Source of the DNA: Foliimonas ilicis
GTDB lineage: Bacteria > Pseudomonadota > Alphaproteobacteria > Rhizobiales > Rhizobiaceae
Length of the DNA: 64,000 nucleotides
Direction: 5' to 3'
Assembly: GCF_039939195.1 (NCBI RefSeq)
Contig: NZ_JBDUUH010000017.1
Location: forward strand, 1-64,000
Shown: positions 53,138 through 61,462 of the stretch, piece after piece
Numbering within the stretch: position 1 is the stretch's first letter
Layout: each line of letters starts with the position of its first letter
Notes under the pieces: generated by a model
What the model was told of the DNA's origin: nothing
The model's input: only the letters and a program-made list of their open reading frames with translations
Databases searched by the model: none
Program-made: the position numbers and the translations under genes

Positions 53138-54214
53138 TTACCCCACCCGCTCCCTTGTCGCGGCGTCAAAGACGACGCTGTTGGCGAGATCGAGCCAGAC
53201 CGGGATCGTCTCGCCGGGCTTGACCTGAGCGCTGGCTGGCAAGCGGGCGGAAAGCTGTTGCCTGCCAAAGCGCAGCCACAGAAACACGTCGGAACCGGTC
53301 GGTTCGACGATCTCGACAGGCAGATCGAGGCGCTGCGTGCTTTCGCCAATCGCTTCGCCCCCTATCTTTTCCGGCCTTATGCCGAGCACGACCTTGCGGC
53401 CGGGCTGTTGCGGCAACGGCAGACGCAGCGTCTGATCCGGCAGCGCGTTGGGGATCAGGCTTTTGCCGTCCTGCGCAACGACGCCCTCGAACATGTTCAT
53501 CGATGGCGACCCCATGAAATCGGCAACGAACATGTTGGCCGGCCGATTGTAAATCTCCGAGGGTGTACCTGCCTGCTGGATCACGCCGTCCTTCATCACC
53601 ACGATCTGAGTGGCGAGCGTCATCGCTTCTATCTGGTCATGAGTGACGTAGATGATCGTGGCATTCGTATCCTGATGCAGCCGCTTGATTTCCGCCCGCA
53701 CCTCGACGCGCAGCTTGGCATCAAGATTGGATAGAGGCTCATCGAACAGGAACAGGCGCGGCTTGCGCACGAGCGCGCGCGCCATCGCCACGCGCTGGCG
53801 CTGTCCACCGGAAAGTTGCGCCGGGCGGCGGTTGAGCAGATGGCCGATCTGGAGTGTCTTTGCCACTGTCTGCGTCTCGGTTTCGCGCTGCGCCTTCGAA
53901 GTGCCTGCCATCTCGAGCGGAAACGCGATGTTTTGTGCCACCGTCATATTGGGATAGAGCGCGTATGACTGGAACACCATGGCGATGTCGCGTTTCGACG
54001 GATGCAGATTGACGATGCTGTGGCCGTCGATGCGTATGTCGCCGCCGCTCAGCGGTTGCAGCCCGGCAATTGCGTTGAGCAGGGTCGACTTTCCGCAGCC
54101 AGAAGGGCCAAGCAACACAAGGAACCCGCCTTTTTCCAGCGAAATGTCGATGCCCTTGAGTATCTGGAGCTGGCCGACGTGCCGTTCTACACGGTCGATG
54201 TTTATGAAAGCCAT
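53138..54214 (-). CDS. Sugar ABC transporter ATPase (UgpC/MalK type)
   Basis: 358 aa. Walker A GPSGCGKST (36-44), Q-loop SYALYPNM, signature LSGGQRQR, Walker B LFLFDEP, and the H-loop THDQIEA; the C-terminal OB-fold regulatory domain (TOBE, from about 240) is present. Usually serves one or several family-1 sugar importers. Last gene of the leftward sugar operon, 3 nt after the permease. It faces the map gene across 151 bases that show no strong terminator. Confidence 0.94.
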   Translation of the reverse strand: MAFINIDRVERHVGQLQILKGIDISLEKGGFLVLLGPSGCGKSTLLNAIAGLQPLSGGDIRIDGHSIVNLHPSKRDIAMVFQSYALYPNMTVAQNIAFPLEMAGTSKAQRETETQTVAKTLQIGHLLNRRPAQLSGGQRQRVAMARALVRKPRLFLFDEPLSNLDAKLRVEVRAEIKRLHQDTNATIIYVTHDQIEAMTLATQIVVMKDGVIQQAGTPSEIYNRPANMFVADFMGSPSMNMFEGVVAQDGKSLIPNALPDQTLRLPLPQQPGRKVVLGIRPEKIGGEAIGESTQRLDLPVEIVEPTGSDVFLWLRFGRQQLSARLPASAQVKPGETIPVWLDLANSVVFDAATRERVG

Positions 54215-54217
54215 GCT

Positions 54218-55105
54218 TTATCCTTTAACGGCGCCCGCCATCAGCCCGCGCATGAAATAGCGTCCGGCGAGGACATAGACGAGGAGGGTGGGCAACGCCG
54301 CGATGACAGCGGCGGCCATGTCGACATTGTATTCCTTCACGCCCGTTGACGAGGCGACGAGGTTGTTGAGCGCCACTGTCATCGGCGCTGCCTCGCCTGA
54401 CGAGAACGAAACGCCGAAAAGGAAGTCGTTCCAGATATTCGTGAACTGGTAGATGACCGTCACCACCACGATCGGCGCGGAGGATGGCAGCAGGATGCGC
54501 CAGAAAATGGTGAAAAAGCCCGCGCCATCCATCTGTGCCGAATGCACCAGCTCCGACGGGAAGGCGTCATAATAGTTGCGGAAAAACAGCGTCGTAAACC
54601 CGATGCCGTAGACCACGTGCACCATCACAAGCCCTGTCGTGGAGTTGGCCAGTCCCAGCATGCCCAGCACGCGCGCCATTGGTATGAGCACCGCCTGGAA
54701 GGGGATGAAGCAGGCAAACAGCATCAAACCGAAAATGATCTTGTGGCCGGGGAAACGCCACTTTGTCAGCACATAGCCGTTAAGCGCGCCAAGGAAGGTC
54801 GAGATCAGAACGGCAGGAACCACCATTTTGATTGAGTTCCAGAAATAGCCCTTGATGCCGTCGCAGGTCACGCCGATGCAGGCCGAGCCCCATGCGCGCC
54901 ACCATGCGTCGGCGGTTGGGTTGACCGGCAGCGCGAGGATGTTGCCGCCCCTCACCTCGTCCAGCGACTTGAACGAAGTCGTCAGCATCACGAAGAGCGG
55001 CAGCAGATAGATCGCCGCAAACAGGAGAAGCAAACCGTAAATGACGATGCGGTTCATGCGGTTGCGCGAACCGGCAGTGGCGATGGCCATGTCCTGCGCG
55101 CTCAT
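54218..55105 (-). CDS. Sugar ABC transporter permease (MalG type)
   Basis: 295 aa, six transmembrane helices (first: IYGLLLLFAAIYLLPLFVML), with the EAA-type loop near residues 190-205 (SELVHSAQMDGAGFFTIFWRI-like). The start ATG overlaps the MalF-type permease stop by 4 nt. Inner-membrane half of the importer. Confidence 0.93.
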   Translation of the reverse strand: MSAQDMAIATAGSRNRMNRIVIYGLLLLFAAIYLLPLFVMLTTSFKSLDEVRGGNILALPVNPTADAWWRAWGSACIGVTCDGIKGYFWNSIKMVVPAVLISTFLGALNGYVLTKWRFPGHKIIFGLMLFACFIPFQAVLIPMARVLGMLGLANSTTGLVMVHVVYGIGFTTLFFRNYYDAFPSELVHSAQMDGAGFFTIFWRILLPSSAPIVVVTVIYQFTNIWNDFLFGVSFSSGEAAPMTVALNNLVASSTGVKEYNVDMAAAVIAALPTLLVYVLAGRYFMRGLMAGAVKG

Positions 55106-56004
55106 CGCCGGTCCTCCCGCAACTCGGAGTACAGATACGGGATCATGATAGCGGCGATGCCCATCAGCATGATCATCGCCGATGCCGAGCCGACCGCCAT
55201 CTGGCTGCGCGTAAAGGTGTAGGAATACATAAAGGTGGAGGGTAGCTCTGTCGCGTTGCCCGGCCCGCCACCTGTCAGCGCAATGACGAGATCGTAGGAT
55301 TTGATCGCCATATGCGCCAGCACGATCACTGCCGAAAGGAAGGCCGGGCGCAGGAGTGGGATGACGATGCGGCGATAGATGGTGAAGGTCGAGGCACCGT
55401 CGACAGTGGCCGCCTTCAGCATCTCGCTGTCGATGCCGCGAAGCCCTGCGAGGAACATCGCCATGACGAAACCCGAGGCCTGCCAGATGCCCGCGATCGC
55501 CACGGTGTAGATGGCCATATTGGGATTAACGAGCCAGTCGAAGGTGAAGCTTTCCCAGCCTAGCTGGCGCATGGCGTTTTGCAGGCCCATGCCGGGATTG
55601 AGGAACCATTTCCACGCCGTGCCGGTGACAACGAATGACAGCGCCATCGGATAGAGATAGATCGGCCTCAAAAAACCCTCGATACGGATCTTCTGGTCAA
55701 GCAGGATTGCGAGAAACAAGCCAAGCGAGATACACACGACGATATAGAGAGTGCCGAAGATGGCGAGATTTTCCAGCGCCACATACCAGTTTGGCTGAGC
55801 AAACAGCCGGCGATATGCATCAAACCCGGCCCAGTTATAGACAGGTAGGATACGTGAGTTTGTCATCGAGATCACCGCCGTCCAGACGATGAAACCGTAG
55901 ACGAAGACAATTACGAGCGCGAAAGACGGCGCGAGAACCAGCCGAGGCAGCCAGTCCTGCAAGCGTCGGATCAGGCCGGGCGAAACGGGCGAGAATACAG
56001 ACAT
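55102..56004 (-). CDS. Sugar ABC transporter permease (MalF type)
   Basis: 300 aa, six transmembrane helices, EAA loop around EMLKAATVDGASTF. ATG at 56004 with GGAG 5 nt upstream; a GTG at 56010 is a weaker alternative. Partner of the MalG-type permease; about 90 bases separate it from the binding-protein gene, enough for a short processing or attenuation structure, though I see only a GC-rich imperfect hairpin there. Confidence 0.92.
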   Translation of the reverse strand: MSVFSPVSPGLIRRLQDWLPRLVLAPSFALVIVFVYGFIVWTAVISMTNSRILPVYNWAGFDAYRRLFAQPNWYVALENLAIFGTLYIVVCISLGLFLAILLDQKIRIEGFLRPIYLYPMALSFVVTGTAWKWFLNPGMGLQNAMRQLGWESFTFDWLVNPNMAIYTVAIAGIWQASGFVMAMFLAGLRGIDSEMLKAATVDGASTFTIYRRIVIPLLRPAFLSAVIVLAHMAIKSYDLVIALTGGGPGNATELPSTFMYSYTFTRSQMAVGSASAMIMLMGIAAIMIPYLYSELREDRR

Positions 56005-56094
56005 CGTCACTCCGGATACGCGATATCGGGAAACCCGGACCTGCTCTTTCGAGCGGCCCGGGCCGATGACAAGCCGGCGGAAACCGGATTGCGA

Positions 56095-57342
56095 TTACTT
56101 CGCAGCGGCGACAGCTTCCGGCAGGCGCTTGACGGCGGCGTCAGTGGTGAGCTGACCGTTGAGATGCTGGGTAACCACGTCGAACACCGCTTCCTTGACC
56201 GAAGAAGGCTGGCCGTGCCCGTGCGCCAGCGAACCGGCGAGCGTGTTGCTGGTGGCAGCTTCGGCGAGATCTGCCATGCCCTTCTTGCCGCAATCGTCAA
56301 ACTCCGTATCCGGAACGTCGGTGCGCGCCGGAACGGAACCCTTGACGGTGTTGAACGCGACCTGGAATGCCGGATCCTCGACGGCCGACGCCATCTTGAG
56401 CTGTGCCGAGCGCTTTGCCTCGTCGCCCAATTCGAACATTACGAACTGGTCGGAGTTGAACAACACCGAGCCTTGCGTGCCTGGAAAGCGGATGCAGACG
56501 AAATCTTCGCCGGGCTTCTGGTCTGCACGGAGGAATTCGCCCTTGGCCCAGTCGCCCATCTGCTGCGCACCGGCCTTGCCCTCGATCACCATTGCCGAGG
56601 CAAGATTCCAGTCGCGCCCGGAGAAGCTGTCGTCGAAATAGGTGCGCAGCTTCGACATGTCATCGAAGACCTCGCGCATCTTGTCGCCGCCAAGCGCTTC
56701 GGCATCAGCCTCGAGTACAGCCTTGCGGTAGAAATCCATACCGCCCACGGACAGTACGACAGACTCCCACAACGTACCATCCTGCCATGGCTGGCCACCG
56801 TGAGCGAGCGGGGTGATGCCCTGCTCCTTGAAGTTGTCGAGCAGCGCGAAAAGCTCATCCATGTTTTCCGGCGCCTTGCCGCCAGCCTTATCGAGCGCTT
56901 CCTTGTTAACCCATAGCCAGTTGGTCGAGTGGATATTGACCGGAGCGGCAATCCACTTTCCGTCATATTTGGAGAATTCCTGAAGTGCGGCCGGAACGAC
57001 CTCGTCCCACTTCTGTTCGGCCGCAAGATCATCGAGATTGCCGAGAACGCCCATCTCGGCCCAATCCTTGATGTCGAAGCCGAGCATTTGCACAGCAGTT
57101 GGCGGATCGCCAGCGGTAACGCGCGCGCGTAGCGCCGTCATCGCCTGCACGCCGGAGCCTCCAGCAACCGGCATGTCCTTCCATGCAACGTCTTTCGAGG
57201 CGAGATCTTCCTTGAGGACATTGAGCGCAGCAGCTTCGCCGCCAGCAGTCCACCAGTGCAGAACCTCGACGCTTTCCTCAGCATGCGCGGCTCCGGATAT
57301 AATGACAAAAGCAGCCGTACCGGCCAGCAGAAATCTTTTCAT
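56095..57342 (-). CDS. Sugar ABC transporter substrate-binding protein (family 1)
   Basis: 415 aa periplasmic receptor with a Sec signal (LLAGTAAFVIISGAAHA). Family-1 core features: VEVLHWWTAGGE at the N-terminus, PVNIHSTNWLWVNKEAL, and a C-terminal lobe with SVPARTDV. Similar, from memory, to receptors for glucose or mannose in alphaproteobacteria. Starts the leftward operon at the LacI-controlled divergent promoter. The adjacent AGE-family enzyme suggests the ligand is a hexose or N-acylhexosamine. Confidence 0.92.
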   Translation of the reverse strand: MKRFLLAGTAAFVIISGAAHAEESVEVLHWWTAGGEAAALNVLKEDLASKDVAWKDMPVAGGSGVQAMTALRARVTAGDPPTAVQMLGFDIKDWAEMGVLGNLDDLAAEQKWDEVVPAALQEFSKYDGKWIAAPVNIHSTNWLWVNKEALDKAGGKAPENMDELFALLDNFKEQGITPLAHGGQPWQDGTLWESVVLSVGGMDFYRKAVLEADAEALGGDKMREVFDDMSKLRTYFDDSFSGRDWNLASAMVIEGKAGAQQMGDWAKGEFLRADQKPGEDFVCIRFPGTQGSVLFNSDQFVMFELGDEAKRSAQLKMASAVEDPAFQVAFNTVKGSVPARTDVPDTEFDDCGKKGMADLAEAATSNTLAGSLAHGHGQPSSVKEAVFDVVTQHLNGQLTTDAAVKRLPEAVAAAK

Positions 57343-57381
57343 GACTACCTCCCTGGATTGGGGACAAGCCCCACAAGCTCT

Positions 57382-57393
57382 ATTTATAACGTT
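57382..57393. promoter_or_regulatory. LacI-type operator, copy near the sugar transporter
   Basis: ATTTATAACGTT within the near-palindrome TATTTATAACGTTTTAAATA, centred on AACGTT. The same half-site occurs inverted at 57521. A central CG and this size are typical of LacI-family operators. It lies just upstream of the binding-protein start. Confidence 0.7.
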
Positions 57394-57520
57394 TTAAATA
57401 GGAGGTCTGTCAATCCCTCGGAACATCTCCGGTCAAGAATTATTTCCTTTAAAAATCATATCATTGCTTGTATCAACAGGATACTGATCGGTTGACTCTC
57501 CCGGGAATTTCTGGATTTGG

Positions 57521-57532
57521 AACGTTATAAAT
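57521..57532. promoter_or_regulatory. LacI-type operator, copy near the lacI-like gene
   Basis: AACGTTATAAAT, the exact inverse of the 57382 half-site, in ATTTGGAACGTTATAAAT. The two AACGTT centres are 133 bp apart, so a tetramer or two dimers could bridge both divergent promoters. It would mediate autoregulation of the LacI gene 31 bases downstream. Confidence 0.7.
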
Positions 57533-57563
57533 CGAGGCTACTACCTCAGAGAAAGGCACTTTG

Positions 57564-58583
57564 ATGGCCAGAGAGGAGCGGCCCACATTACGTACGCTCG
57601 CCTCCATGACGGGGCTCGCCGTGGCAACCGTCTCGCGCGCGCTGGCGAATGATCCGCAGATCGCGCTGGACACCCGCAGCCGGGTGGCAAACGCGGCGCG
57701 CACGATCGGCTATTCGCCGGACCGCGCAGCACAGCGCCTGCGCACCGGGCGAACCAACGTTATCGCGCTGGTGTTAAATCCGCATGAGGAGATCATCGGC
57801 TACGGCTCCTCGATGATCTCCGGTCTCACCCGCGCCCTGCGCGGCACTCCCTACCATCTCGTGGTGATGCCTAATTTTGCAGACCGCGAACCGTTGGAGC
57901 AGATTGAGAACATAGTGCGAAACCGGCTTGCCGACGGCGTACTGCTTTCTCGGACGGAGCCGGCCGACATGCGCGTGCGGCTGCTGCTGGAACATGGATT
58001 TCCATTCGTCTCGCATGGTCGCACGGAGCTCGCGACACCGCATCCCTTCGTTGACTACGACAATTTCAAATTCGCCCGTACCGCCGCGCATCGCCTGTCC
58101 AAACAGGGAGTGCACAGACCAAGCATGATCCCCGCGCCATCCCGCCTCACCTTCGCGCAACATCTGCGTATGGGCTTCCTGCGCGGCTGCGCCGAGGCCG
58201 GACTGGAGGGAAACATTCTTGAAGGCGTGACGCTCGATAGCCCGCCTGACTCAATCTACGCGCATATTGCGCACCTCATTGAAGCCGGCCGCCTGCCTGA
58301 CGGACTGGTCTGCCCCGGCGAAACCAGCGCGATGGCTGCTTATGCGGCGTGTTCGGATGCTGGCCACGCCGACAAATGCCGGCTGGTAATGAAAAGCACA
58401 TCCCAGGTAGCCGGCTTCATCCGCCCGCGCATTGACAGTATTTTTGAGGATCTGGCGGCAGCCGGCGAGCGCATGGGCGCTCTTCTCCTGCGCGCCATCA
58501 AGGGCGAGCAAGCCGACGCACTCAACTATCTGCAACCTGTTCCCGCATCCGGCAGCACAGATATTGACGGAGACAAAGAATGA
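57564..58583 (+). CDS. LacI family transcriptional regulator
   Basis: 339 aa. Helix-turn-helix and hinge at residues 8-60 (LASMTGLAVATVSRALAND, YSPDRAAQRLRTGRTN), then the periplasmic-binding-protein-like sensor domain. ATG at 57564 after GAAAGG; a TTG 3 nt upstream also begins the open frame. Divergent from the sugar transporter and coupled (ATGA) to the epimerase gene, so it probably represses both until the sugar or a product binds. Confidence 0.93.
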   Translation: MAREERPTLRTLASMTGLAVATVSRALANDPQIALDTRSRVANAARTIGYSPDRAAQRLRTGRTNVIALVLNPHEEIIGYGSSMISGLTRALRGTPYHLVVMPNFADREPLEQIENIVRNRLADGVLLSRTEPADMRVRLLLEHGFPFVSHGRTELATPHPFVDYDNFKFARTAAHRLSKQGVHRPSMIPAPSRLTFAQHLRMGFLRGCAEAGLEGNILEGVTLDSPPDSIYAHIAHLIEAGRLPDGLVCPGETSAMAAYAACSDAGHADKCRLVMKSTSQVAGFIRPRIDSIFEDLAAAGERMGALLLRAIKGEQADALNYLQPVPASGSTDIDGDKE

Positions 58584-59806
58584 CCGCCGAAATGACGGTG
58601 CCTCGCGAGGGTCCCTGGTGGGGAACAGACGCGCACCGCACCTACCTGCTGGCCGATGCCCAGCGTCAGCTCGATTTTTTCCGCCGCAGCCTTGATCCTG
58701 CCGGCGGATTCCATGCACAGGATTTCGATGGCAATCCAATTCCGGGCGCCGCACGAGAGCTGCACGCGACCACGCGCATGGTTCACTCCTTCGCGATAGG
58801 CCAATTGGCAGGCTTCACCGATACGAAATCCATGATCGATCACGGCATGGAGGCGCTATGGAAACACCATCGCGACACAAAGCATGGCGGCTACGTCTGG
58901 GCCTTTGAGCCAGATGGCGTGGTGTTGGATGACCGCAAGCTCGCCTATGGGCATGCCTTCGTGCTGCTGGCAGGCGCCAGCGCAAAGATGGGCGGGCATC
59001 CCGATGCAGACAGGTTGATTGCCGATGTCATGGAGGTGATCGACACACGGTTCTGGGACCATGCGCTGGGCCGCATGAAGGAGGAATACACACGCGGCTG
59101 GCAGACCTTTTCCAGCTATCGCGGCATGAATGCCAACATGCATATGTCCGAGGCGCTCCTGGCAGCCGCCGAAGCCACCGGCGACAGGACTTATGCCGCG
59201 CGGGCGCGAAAAATCTTCGATTTCTTCGTCGGCGAGATCGGCGCAGCGCATGACTGGCGGCTGCCCGAGCATTACACCGAAGACTGGCAGATCGACCCGG
59301 ACTATGAGGGCAACCCGATGTTCCGGCCCAAGGGCGCGACGCCCGGCCATTCCTTCGAACTGGCCCGTCTGCTGCTTCAACTGCGCGACATGGGCGGCGG
59401 GCATGATGCGCAACTGCTGGAGTGGTCGCGCAATTTGTATCGCCGCGCGCGCGCCGACGGCTGGGACGAGGAGCGCGGCGGCCTATTCTACACGGTAGAC
59501 CCCGCCACCGGAAAACCGCTACGCCGCAGCCGCTACTGGTGGCCTGTAACTGAAGCGATCGGGGCTGCAGCAGCGATGATCAAGGCGGGAGAGGATTGTG
59601 CCGAAGACTATCGTCTGTTCTGGGAGACTGGCGAAACCTTGTTTATCGACAGCAAACGCGGCGGCTGGCTGCCAGAGGTCGATAACGCAGGCAAACCAGA
59701 CGGCAGACAATTCGCCGGCAAGCCCGATATCTACCACTCACTGCAAGCCGCGCTCTATCCGCTCATGCCTGGACTGACAGGCTTTGCGAAGGGCCGTCCC
59801 GCCTGA
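58580..59806 (+). CDS. AGE family epimerase/isomerase (N-acylglucosamine 2-epimerase or mannose isomerase)
   Basis: 408 aa alpha/alpha-barrel enzyme. Family residues: HATTRMVHSF (the Arg and His of the active-site entrance), KLAYGHAFVL with His, GMNANMHMSEAL, and FEL with GHSFELA (catalytic His). The group interconverts mannose/fructose, cellobiose, or N-acetylglucosamine/N-acetylmannosamine; the motif set here cannot separate them. The start overlaps the LacI stop by 4 nt. With the divergent importer it forms an uptake-and-isomerise module. Confidence 0.92.
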   Translation: MTAEMTVPREGPWWGTDAHRTYLLADAQRQLDFFRRSLDPAGGFHAQDFDGNPIPGAARELHATTRMVHSFAIGQLAGFTDTKSMIDHGMEALWKHHRDTKHGGYVWAFEPDGVVLDDRKLAYGHAFVLLAGASAKMGGHPDADRLIADVMEVIDTRFWDHALGRMKEEYTRGWQTFSSYRGMNANMHMSEALLAAAEATGDRTYAARARKIFDFFVGEIGAAHDWRLPEHYTEDWQIDPDYEGNPMFRPKGATPGHSFELARLLLQLRDMGGGHDAQLLEWSRNLYRRARADGWDEERGGLFYTVDPATGKPLRRSRYWWPVTEAIGAAAAMIKAGEDCAEDYRLFWETGETLFIDSKRGGWLPEVDNAGKPDGRQFAGKPDIYHSLQAALYPLMPGLTGFAKGRPA

Positions 59807-60336
59807 GATTCGAGACAACTTCGTGGCTGCTTGCCTGCAGCCCACCAGCCGCGGACTTGAAGTCAAAGTTGAAGTCGTCGGCATGTTGTCATTGGCAGCC
59901 GGGTATAAAACACCTGCCCTGCAATTGATGAACGCACTGCAGAAACACAGCGCCGAGAATATCATTGACGGACGCATTTCCAGTCGGAAGGCTTACCAGC
60001 GTCGTGCGCTTTTAATCGGATTTTATCGAACTATCCGCACAGGGTGTCGTGACCATAACACGAACGATAATGTTGTGATAAATCGTTTCCAGGTACGTCC
60101 AATGTAAAGCGGACAAATATCAACGCTTTTGCGATGACCACTGCGTCGAGTGTGACACAAACTTGGCTGAGATCAAGCCTTTGGGCTTTTTAAGAGCGCT
60201 GTCGATCCTGAATGGATCGTTCCATTTCACCGATGAAGCGATGCCCGGCAAGCCGGCTAAAGACGCTGGCGACGGCCAGCGTCAAACCCGAAACCACACG
60301 AAGTCAGCAGCGTTTCATCTGACGTCGTGCCGAGTG
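59807..60336. other. Gap between the epimerase gene and the pha/mrp operon
   Basis: 530 bases. An open frame on the plus strand (59784-60107) lacks a ribosome site and overlaps the epimerase gene; I do not accept it. Contains a short plus-strand hairpin AAGCC-TTTG-GGCTT followed by TTT at 60175-60191 and the strong palindrome at 60262-60283 (separate entry). Confidence 0.5.
60262..60283 (-). terminator. Probable terminator of the antiporter operon
   Basis: GACGCTGGC and GCCAGCGTC are perfect 9-bp arms around a 4-nt loop; read leftwards the stem is followed by TTT. It lies 54 bases after the last antiporter gene. The U-run is short, so strength is uncertain. Confidence 0.55.
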
Positions 60337-60702
60337 CTACTCGTCTGATTTGTCCGGTCGGTCGAGCGGCACACCCTCATTGCCTTCCGTGCGATCACGG
60401 TAAAGGGCGGCGCGCGCCAGCATCATCAGCGTCACCGGCGTTGTCACGGTCACGAACACCGTAATCAGCACTTCATGCAGAACCGGGCGTGACTGGAGCA
60501 CGGAAAAACAGACGATCGAGGCGAGCAGAATGCCCCCTGCCCCCCATGTCGTGCCAAGCGTCGGCGCGTGGATACGGTCGTAAAAACTCTTCAGCCGCAA
60601 CAGACCGAAGGAACCGATCAGCGTCACGCTTGCGCCCAGCAGAATGAAGAACGAAGTGAGCAGCGCTGCCCAGGCGGGAAGGTCTTGCGCGTGGTTGGTC
60701 AT
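60337..60702 (-). CDS. phaG: Na+(K+)/H+ antiporter subunit G
   Basis: 121 aa, three transmembrane helices; the family pattern GLLRLKSFYDRIHAPTLGTTWG is the MrpG/PhaG hallmark. Overlaps subunit F by 4 nt. Last gene of the operon. Subunits A-G assemble into one inner-membrane complex for pH and cation homeostasis. Confidence 0.92.
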   Translation of the reverse strand: MTNHAQDLPAWAALLTSFFILLGASVTLIGSFGLLRLKSFYDRIHAPTLGTTWGAGGILLASIVCFSVLQSRPVLHEVLITVFVTVTTPVTLMMLARAALYRDRTEGNEGVPLDRPDKSDE

Positions 60703-60980
60703 TCGATCACCTCGCCGCGCATGAGGAATTTGGCGAGTGCAACAGTCGCCACGAAGCCCAGCAGCGAGATGGCAAGTGCGGCCTCGAAATAGAGCACGCT
60801 TCCGGTGCGAATGCCGAATGTCAAAAGCAGCAGCATAGCATTCACATAGAGCGTATCGAGACCGAGAACGCGGTCCTGCGCACGCGGCCCGCGTATCAGA
60901 CGAAACACCGCCAGACCCATCGCGATTGCCAGGAAAAATTGGGCGATCGTCACGGACCAGATGAATATCGTGGCACTCAT
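60699..60980 (-). CDS. phaF: Na+(K+)/H+ antiporter subunit F
   Basis: 93 aa, three transmembrane helices with RLIRGPRAQDRVLGLDTLYVN (MrpF hallmark, including the conserved Asp). ATG at 60980 overlaps the subunit E stop; the longer open frame has an unlikely N-terminal extension. Confidence 0.92.
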   Translation of the reverse strand: MSATIFIWSVTIAQFFLAIAMGLAVFRLIRGPRAQDRVLGLDTLYVNAMLLLLTFGIRTGSVLYFEAALAISLLGFVATVALAKFLMRGEVIE

Positions 60981-61462
60981 TCGAAAATCTCCATCAATAT
61001 CGCCTCGTAGCGCTGCTTGATGAGCGTTCTCCATTCTTCTTCATCGACAAGGTCGAAAATATGCATCAGCAACGTGCCGCTGGCGGAGTCGAAATTCACC
61101 CAGGCGGTTCCCGGCGTGCTGGTCAGCACGCAGGCGAGGAAAGCCAGGGCAGTGCGGTCCCGAAGTTCAAGAGGAATCGTTATGAAACCGGACGTTCGCT
61201 GCCTTCTGTTTCCCTTCAGAATGATCGAAATCACAGCGATATTCGAACGTGTGATGTCGATAAAGACGATCCAAAGCAGCTTCGGAATAAGCCCCCAGCG
61301 GCGCAGAACGGGCTTTGAAGGCTGCAGCGCCGACATGGCCTTGGATGCCATAAGCGCAATCGCCGTTCCCAGCAGCAAATGCCCCAGCGAGAACGAATTC
61401 AGGAGCAGCCACATCAGGATCAGCGCCAGCGTCAGCAGCGGATAAGGCAGGATGCGGCTCAT
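60977..61462 (-). CDS. phaE: Na+(K+)/H+ antiporter subunit E
   Basis: 161 aa. N-terminal hydrophobic helix pair and the family segments RSNIAVISIILKG and TPGTAWV. The ends overlap subunit D and F by 4 nt each. Normal length for MrpE/PhaE. Confidence 0.92.
   Translation of the reverse strand: MSRILPYPLLTLALILMWLLLNSFSLGHLLLGTAIALMASKAMSALQPSKPVLRRWGLIPKLLWIVFIDITRSNIAVISIILKGNRRQRTSGFITIPLELRDRTALAFLACVLTSTPGTAWVNFDSASGTLLMHIFDLVDEEEWRTLIKQRYEAILMEIFE

Noticed and set aside
59784..60107. 107-codon open frame after the epimerase
   Set aside because: Begins inside the epimerase gene, lacks a ribosome site and resembles no protein I know.
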